Assembly: GCA_964502465.1 (NCBI GenBank)
Contig: CAZCWX010000120.1
Coordinates: 1-5,187, forward strand
Direction of reading: 5' to 3'
DNA from: CAZCWX01 sp964502465
GTDB lineage: Bacteria > Desulfobacterota > Binatia > Bin18
Length of the DNA: 5,187 nt
In this document: piece by piece, positions 1 through 5,187 of the stretch
Position numbering within the stretch: the stretch's first letter is position 1
Layout: every line of letters begins with the position of its first letter
Program-made: the position numbers and the translations under genes
Notes under the pieces: model-generated
What the model was told of the DNA's origin: nothing
Database searches by the model: none
The model's input: the letters and a program-made list of their open reading frames with translations, nothing else

Positions 1-130
1 AAACCATAACGATACGTATCCTTTTCCTCACCTGAGTTGCCTCCCTGAAACAAGGCTGATACCGAAGGAGAGATGCGCATATCCCGGCTAGATTGGCCGC
101 TCCTCCAGGATTGGTACATACCCAACTCTT
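1..130. other. upstream region, no gene seen
   Basis: No coding sequence or RNA gene is recognisable here. The stretch probably holds the promoter of the SRPBCC gene. The best pair I could find, TTGGCC at 93-98 and TACATA at 115-120 with a 16-base spacer, matches the sigma-70 consensus too poorly to call. Confidence 0.4.
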
Positions 131-140
131 GGAGAGGTGA
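131..140 (+). promoter_or_regulatory. ribosome binding site for the original SRPBCC start
   Basis: The purine-rich string GGAGAGGTGA ends 4 bases before an ATG at 145-147, an ideal Shine-Dalgarno arrangement. No comparable site precedes the GTG at 177. This site therefore identifies 145 as the ancestral start and supports the view that the frame was broken afterwards. Confidence 0.7.
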
Positions 141-144
141 AGAG

Positions 145-176
145 ATGACCACCGTAGAAAGACCATCGAAGTAGCC
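145..176 (+). pseudogene. frameshifted N-terminal codons of the SRPBCC gene
   Basis: Reading from the ATG at 145 gives MTTVERPSK and then a TAG at 172-174. If one A is restored in the GAAAG at 157-161 (giving GAAAAG), the frame reads MTTVEKTIEVAV and continues directly into the long frame downstream. MTTVEKTIEV is, from memory, a typical beginning for this small SRPBCC family. The seen facts are the strong ribosome binding site, the ATG and the early stop. The missing base is an inference. It may be a real mutation or a sequencing or assembly error in a short A run. Confidence 0.75.
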
Positions 177-605
177 GTGCCGGTTCAAACGGCCTATAAC
201 CAGTGGACACAGTTCGAAGAGTTCCCGCAGTTCATGGGAGGTGTTGAAGAAGTGATTCAGCTCGATGACACTCACCTGCACTGGAAAGCCGCGATCGGTG
301 GGACAACCAAAGAGTGGGATGCCGTCATCATGGAGCAAATCCCCGATGAGCGTATTGCCTGGACGAACACCACGGGCGCGCGCAATGCAGGGGTCGTCAC
401 GTTCCATCGACTCGCTGACAATAAGACCCGGGTCATGTTGCAACTGACTTATGAACCCGAAGGATTGGTGGAAAACGTCGGAGACATGCTTGGCGCAGTA
501 TCAACGCGTATACGGTCCGATTTGAAACGCTTTAAGGAGTTCATCGAATCCCGTGGACAGGAGACCGGCGCATGGCGCGAAAAAGTCACCCATGCTCATG
601 AGTAA
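177..605 (+). CDS. SRPBCC family protein (polyketide cyclase/dehydrase-like), 5' end frameshifted
   Basis: This is a small single-domain protein of the START/Bet v 1-like (SRPBCC) superfamily, resembling the cyclase/dehydrase branch. The open frame encodes 142 aa from a GTG; with the lesion upstream repaired it would be 153 aa starting at 145. Family hallmarks are a helical start (AYNQWTQFEEFPQFM, residues 6-20), the strand run GVEEVIQLDDTHLHWKAAIG (22-41), the KEWDAVI and ERIAW strands, and a long C-terminal helix (about 100-125) that would close the hydrophobic pocket. There is no signal peptide or membrane segment, so it is probably cytoplasmic. Such proteins bind hydrophobic ligands, but no substrate can be inferred. 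The GTG at 177 lacks a ribosome binding site and removes the first strand of the fold, so it is unlikely to be the true start. It lies 417 bases upstream of the catalase and is probably a separate transcript. The family call is firm; activity is unknown. Confidence 0.85.
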   Translation: MPVQTAYNQWTQFEEFPQFMGGVEEVIQLDDTHLHWKAAIGGTTKEWDAVIMEQIPDERIAWTNTTGARNAGVVTFHRLADNKTRVMLQLTYEPEGLVENVGDMLGAVSTRIRSDLKRFKEFIESRGQETGAWREKVTHAHE

Positions 606-718
606 GGGACGGTCTTGTTAATCGCGTGTCTGAAAACCAGTGGGATACACGTCACATCGACAACTGCTTATACCCACATCCTCTGGCTGACACGCTTTGG
701 TACGTTCCCGTAGCGGTT

Positions 719-735
719 CTCTTGCCATGCAAGAG
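719..735. repeat. short perfect inverted repeat upstream of katE
   Basis: CTCTTGC and GCAAGAG are exact reverse complements separated by CAT. No T run follows on either strand, so it is not an obvious terminator. It could be a regulator site or a chance hairpin. It lies about 290 bases before the catalase start. Confidence 0.4.
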
Positions 736-1011
736 TAGAGCCACAGCCTAGCCGGCACAGCGGTAAAAAAAAAGAAGATTCCAGTCTCCTCATGGGTAGT
801 GAAGGACGCTGTAGGGGAATTCACGCCCCGGGTGTAAGTTTTTGGCCACAAGTAAAAGGAACAGAGCCTAACCGATTGATCCTTACCTAGTATGGGGCAG
901 CCTCGCTGACACTCGGTGAGAAAGAAGAGACCCTGATAAAGGCCACTAGGTATTTTCGGCTCCAGTCGCTGGCCTCTCTCATCAAGAAATACCGAATCGA
1001 CCAAGAAGAAT

Positions 1012-1016
1012 AGGAG
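1012..1016 (+). promoter_or_regulatory. ribosome binding site of katE
   Basis: AGGAG lies 6 bases before the ATG at 1023 in an A-rich context. It fixes the catalase start, and no better in-frame start is seen upstream. Confidence 0.85.
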
Positions 1017-1022
1017 AAAAAT

Positions 1023-3170
<2,148 letters not shown>

Positions 3171-3215
3171 CGATACGGCGAGGAAGGCCGAACCCCGAGG
3201 ATTTCACCAGGTAGA

Positions 3216-3230
3216 GAGCCGCCTCGGCTC
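3216..3230 (+). terminator. possible weak hairpin terminator after katE
   Basis: GAGCCG, a CCT loop and CGGCTC form a perfect 6-base-pair GC-rich stem 46 bases after the catalase stop. No T run follows (the next bases are GGCACGGGGG), so it lacks the second half of an intrinsic terminator. It may only slow polymerase or stabilise the message 3' end. Confidence 0.3.
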
Positions 3231-3280
3231 GGCACGGGGGAGAGTAGTAGCAGGGCAAGACCGAAGGGGCTCAATCGAAA

Positions 3281-3471
3281 CACAGGACATTGGCACAGAG
3301 CCACACTTGTTGAGAGCCGCTCTCCCCGTTCGCTCTGAGCGTAGCCGCGAGAGCGGCGGAGTCAAAGAGGGCGCCTCTGGCGGGTTTACTGGCCTTCGAC
3401 TTCGCTCCGCTACGCTCAGGCCGAACGGATACGGCCCGACAGCTAGTGAGGAAGTGTACGCATCCCCTGTG
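3281..3471. repeat. imperfect palindromic element A (191 bp, MITE-like or hairpin repeat)
   Basis: The ends are CACAGG (3281-3286) and CCTGTG (3466-3471), exact reverse complements. The inner core is strongest: CCGTTCG (3326-3332) pairs with CGAACGG (3422-3428), and CTGAGCGTAGC (3335-3345) with GCTACGCTCAG (3409-3419). Outside the core the arms pair only partly. A homologous element starts at 5059, where 24 bases in the core are identical. It encodes no protein. I cannot tell whether it is a non-autonomous transposon or a REP-like hairpin; no target duplication could be assigned because one flank is itself duplicated. Confidence 0.8.
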
Positions 3472-3483
3472 GTCTGATTTAGG

Positions 3484-3576
3484 CGGATGCTGGCGGAGAT
3501 TTACGGCTGGTTCATCGAGGAGTTTGACGCGACCAATCTCCGCAACACCAAAACACCGCTCGACGCGTGGGCGTGA
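3484..3576 (+). pseudogene. remnant of an ATPase/TPR regulator C-terminal tail
   Basis: The + strand reads RMLAEIYGWFIEEFDATNLR and then NTKTPLDAWA before a TGA at 3574-3576. The stretch LAEIYGWF-EEFD matches the LLEDIYGWFTEGFD of the tail at 4800-5018 on the other strand and the end of the TPR region in a family of large ATPase/TPR signalling proteins (from memory). A TGA at 3475-3477 lies in frame just upstream. Only about 20 residues are homologous, far too little to fold. The 17 bases at 3467-3483, just upstream, are an exact inverted match to 5047-5063, so this is one end of an inverted duplication that includes palindrome element A. No ribosome binding site or function is expected. Confidence 0.7.
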
Positions 3577-3648
3577 AAAACGGAGGGCACTTTGCTCAGC
3601 ATAACGCAAATACATCGGTCGTCACATCAGTAAGAAGCGTTCTACGTC

Positions 3649-4023
3649 TCAGGTCTGCCAGGAGATCGGCAAGCGAGGGTCAGGTGTATAAGAACAGTAG
3701 GCGCCTGTTCTGATCGTCTGTCTGAGATGATGTCCTAAAGCTGGGTGGCTCCTGCTGATTTTGTTGATAGCACTTTTCATCGCTTTCGTGACGTTGATGC
3801 GTGCACGCTCAGCCGCAGAAGCCGCCTTCCGTACCCGTCCGCCGAGCCCGACAGCGTGAGACAGTTCTCGCGTAAGGAACTCAATCTCTTTTTGTAATCG
3901 ATCTGTTCGGTCGGGGTCGTTGCCTGCGTGCGCTTCTGCTAATTCGGCCTGTAGGTCTGCCAAGCGCTGTGTGTAGGCCGCACGGGCCTGCGGATCAAGC
4001 ATCTCGCCGGCATCCGAGAAGCC
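3649..4023 (-). pseudogene. C-terminal module of an ATPase/TPR-type regulator, copy 2, distal part
   Basis: Reading on the - strand from GFSDAGEMLDPQARAAY, the frame runs to a TGA at 3649-3651. It contains a charged coiled-coil-like helix pair (ADLQAELAEAHAGNDPDRTD, then KEIEFLTREL), the conserved string VGLGGRVRKAASAAERARIN, a lysine-rich helix, and the ending HPALGHHLRQTIRTGAYC-SYTPDP. From memory, this is the usual end of large ATPase/TPR regulators, so the stop is likely natural. An ATG at 4002 gives 117 aa, but only a weak ribosome binding site precedes it and it falls inside the domain. The preceding half of the module lies in another frame (4024-4232), separated by a frameshift near a run of six C. 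The module's biochemical role is not known to me. It might still be translated as a small protein, but a relic is more likely. Confidence 0.7.
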
Positions 4024-4232
4024 GGCCCGGGGGGTTCTTCTGTATCAGCCACATCAGTAACGTCTCCCCGTGACACAGTTCTCAGTTGAACCGCATCTGG
4101 CATGGCGTCATTCGCCACAATCCGCAGGGCGTGCAGTTCCTCACTGGGATGTTGAAGAAGAAGCGCAAGATAACGCATCCCTCGGTTCTCTTTGAGCCGA
4201 CAGACTATCCCCGCGAAGGCGAGCGTCCAGTA
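4024..4232 (-). pseudogene. C-terminal module of an ATPase/TPR-type regulator, copy 2, proximal part
   Basis: The - strand frame opens after a TGA (4233-4235) and reads YWTLAFAGIVCRLKENRG, then MRYLALLLQHPSEELHALRI, then a variable linker ending VADTEEPPGP. It aligns well with copy 1 (4205-4507) over WT-AFA--VCR-K---GM-YLA-LL--P--E-H-L. In this family (from memory) the block precedes the coiled coil and GLGGR segment, which here continues at 4023 in a different frame. The frame switch falls around 4018-4036, next to six consecutive C. The start of the block is also damaged: the expected F-x-H-D-G-E before YWT is missing and replaced by the tail of copy 1. This is probably not functional. Confidence 0.7.
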
Positions 4233-4507
4233 TCATGAAAGGCTTCGGCTTCGGCCAGTTCTTCTTGTAACTCTTGCAGTCGCTGTTTGGAGGCGAACAA
4301 GGGGTGGAGATCATCTTGCTCTTCGCTCTTCGTAGATGGCGCGGTTTCAGCAGAGGCGACAGGCTGCCCGCTGGTTAGCACGAGCACGTGAACCTCCTGA
4401 TGAGGGTACCGCAAGAGCTGGGCGAGATAGGACATACCAAAGGTGTCTTTGACTCGGCACACGCTGTTGGCAAAGGCCACTGTCCAATATTCGCCATCGT
4501 GGCGGAA
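4205..4507 (-). pseudogene. C-terminal module of an ATPase/TPR-type regulator, copy 1, truncated
   Basis: On the - strand this reads FRHDGEYWTVAFANSVCRVK, then DTFGMSYLAQLLRYPHQEVH, a linker rich in S, E and T, and the start of the coiled coil, LQELQEELAEAEAFHDTGR. It then leaves the family pattern (SPSRG) and stops at a TAG at 4205-4207. The expected remainder of the coiled coil and the GLGGR segment are absent. At the break the sequence runs into the beginning of copy 2, which overlaps it in another frame at 4208-4232, as if two tandem copies had fused with loss of the DNA between. Upstream, the frame continues through the heptamer array to an ATG at 4621, but that stretch is repeat-derived. 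There is no intact gene. Confidence 0.7.
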
Positions 4508-4591
4508 GGTGCTAGGGGTTAGGGATTGGGGACTGGGGATTAGGGACTGGGTGCTGGGTGCTCGGTGTTGGGTGCTGAGGATTGGGGATCG
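4508..4591. repeat. array of 12 degenerate heptamer repeats
   Basis: Starting at 4508 the + strand divides exactly into 7-base units: GGTGCTA, GGGGTTA, GGGATTG, GGGACTG, GGGATTA, GGGACTG, GGTGCTG, GGTGCTC, GGTGTTG, GGTGCTG, AGGATTG, GGGATCG. Two unit types (GGGAYTG and GGTGCTG) are mixed. The array ends one base from the first codon of the regulator module. Translated on the - strand it gives a 7-residue period rich in P, S and Q. ATTGGGG and ACTGGGG registers resemble, from memory, the short tandem heptamers described in cyanobacterial genomes. Confidence 0.9.
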
Positions 4592-4630
4592 AGGCAGTAA
4601 TTTCCATGCATTTTCTGCCATAGCGAATGG

Positions 4631-4773
4631 TGTAGCCTGGATGCAATGAAGTGGAATCCGGGGTCACGGTGGGGACTGGCCCCTGGATTGCGCGGAGCCT
4701 GTCCTGAGCGTCCTTCGACTTCGCTGACGCGGAGCCTGTCCTAAGCTTGTCGGAGGACTCCATCCAGGCTACA
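4631..4773. repeat. GTAGCC...GGCTAC palindromic intergenic repeat, interrupted
   Basis: TGTAGCCTGGATG (4631-4643) is the exact reverse complement of CATCCAGGCTACA (4761-4773). Inside, GGAATCCGGGG (4653-4663) pairs with CCCCTGGATTG (4680-4690) apart from one extra T and a small mismatch. This layout matches a palindromic repeat often seen between genes in environmental bacteria (from memory: TAGCCCGGATG...AATCCGGG and its mirror). The right arm is split by about 60 extra bases that hold a second repeat. Confidence 0.75.
4691..4746. repeat. direct repeat, 19-base units with 37-base period
   Basis: CGCGGAGCCTGTCCTGAGC at 4691-4709 recurs at 4728-4746 with one change (G to A). The second unit continues into AGCTTGTCGGAGGAC, giving a small GTCCT/AGGAC stem. 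The first is followed by CTTCGACTTCGC, a string also found in palindromes A and B. The pair sits inside the right arm of the 4631-4773 palindrome. Confidence 0.75.
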
Positions 4774-4799
4774 TCGCATTGCTTTCTCTCTATCGTACT

Positions 4800-5018
4800 G
4801 CCAAGGCTACACAGCAAAGCCTCAGCTTCTTGCAAGTCTTTGGTGTCAAACCCTTCGGTGAACCAGCCATAAATATCCTCGAGCAACTCCCGAGCTTTGT
4901 CGATTTTGCTTTGGCGTTGCCACAGGCGCGCGAGACTCGTGGCAGCGCGCAGCTCCCGAGATTTTGCCTGCTGCCGCCGGGCAATCTCTAACGCCTTCTG
5001 GAAATACGCTTCGGCTAT
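4800..5018 (-). pseudogene. TPR tail of an ATPase/TPR-type regulator, fragment
   Basis: The - strand encodes EAYFQKALEIARRQQAKSRE, LRAATSLARLWQRQSKIDKA, RELLEDIYGWFTEGFDTKDL and QEAEALLCSLG. This is the final TPR-like helix set found, from memory, in large ATPase or adenylate-cyclase-type signalling proteins. In those the ATPase domain would lie upstream, but here the sequence upstream (right) is palindrome element B, so the rest is missing. The open frame starts at a GTG at 5097-5099 inside element B and continues past the tail through palindromic repeats and heptamers to a TAG at 4512-4514 (195 codons). Only about 73 residues are family-like. It was probably once joined to the module at 4507. 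It is now a relic. Confidence 0.75.
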
Positions 5019-5058
5019 CTCCCGCAGCATCCGCTCCTGCGTTGCACCTAAATCAGAC

Positions 5059-5187
5059 CACAGAACATTGGGACAGTGTGACACATGTTGAGAAGACACA
5101 AGCCGTTCGCTCTGAGCGTAGCCGCGCCAGCGGCGAAGTCGAAGAGCACGCTGGGCACGAGTCTGCTGGTCTTCGACTTCGCTGCGC
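5059..5187. repeat. palindromic element B, cut by window edge
   Basis: This is homologous to element A: it begins CACAGAACATTGG (A: CACAGGACATTGG), shares TGTTGAGA, and is identical to A for 24 bases at 5103-5126, starting CCGTTCGCTCTGAGCG. GCGAAGTCGAAGA (5133-5145) pairs perfectly with TCTTCGACTTCGC (5170-5182). The last bases repeat the beginning of A's second arm, so the rest should lie beyond 5187. Confidence 0.8.

Larger units (their letters stand above)
606..1022 (+). promoter_or_regulatory. intergenic region upstream of katE
   Basis: This 417-base gap should hold the catalase promoter. I see no small gene, no RNA gene and no clear OxyR, PerR or Fur operator. It contains a perfect 7-base inverted repeat at 719-735, a run of nine A residues at 765-773, and GGAAC at 858-862, which resembles an ECF-sigma -35 element but has no partner at the right distance. 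A frame on the opposite strand that crosses this region and runs on into the catalase looks like a shadow, not a gene. The promoter position is therefore unassigned. Confidence 0.45.

Noticed and set aside
93..120. TTGGCC and TACATA as a promoter for the SRPBCC gene
   Set aside because: The -10 matches only half of the consensus and the -35 four of six; such pairs occur by chance.
858..893. GGAAC (858-862) and TAGTAT (888-893) as parts of a katE promoter
   Set aside because: Neither has a partner element at the proper distance, so no promoter can be assigned.
3271..3615. A 114-codon open frame on the - strand
   Set aside because: It is built almost wholly from palindrome element A and the opposite strand of the TPR remnant, so it is not a gene.
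4508..4591. CRISPR array
   Set aside because: Units are only 7 bases with no spacers, and no cas genes are present.
4779..5091. Several 64-70 codon open frames on both strands over the TPR tail
   Set aside because: They overlap the recognisable TPR frame in other frames and have no family-like sequence.

Overview
The window comes from an environmental bacterium whose lineage I cannot name. Codon use is moderately GC-rich and the genome appears loaded with small palindromic repeats. The decayed ATPase/TPR regulator family on the right is, from memory, common in large genomes of uncultured soil and sediment bacteria.

The left 3.2 kb is conventional and carries two stress-type genes on the + strand. 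The first is a small SRPBCC (polyketide cyclase/dehydrase-like) protein, open from 177 to 605. Its natural start at 145 has been put out of frame by one missing A. The second, after a 417-base gap, is a large-subunit clade 2 catalase, KatE (1023-3170, 715 aa), with a heme catalase core and a C-terminal DJ-1/PfpI-like domain. It looks intact and should destroy hydrogen peroxide in the cytoplasm.

The right 2 kb (about 3.28-5.19 kb) is a graveyard with no convincing intact gene. It holds a 191-base imperfect palindrome (element A, 3281-3471), with a second copy (element B) running off the right edge in mirror arrangement. Each copy sits beside a remnant of the same TPR tail. Between them, on the - strand, lie pieces of the C-terminal part of an ATPase/TPR-type regulator: a TPR tail (4800-5018), one copy of a conserved C-terminal module (4205-4507), and a second copy split by a frameshift (4024-4232 and 3649-4023). 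Between the TPR tail and the first module are a GTAGCC...GGCTAC-type palindrome invaded by a 37-base-period repeat, and twelve degenerate 7-base repeats (4508-4591) that abut the module.

I see no new multi-gene system. The points most worth a second look are the heptamer array at a reading-frame junction, the nested and mirrored palindromes, the tandem duplicated and fused regulator tails, and the one-base lesion in the SRPBCC gene.
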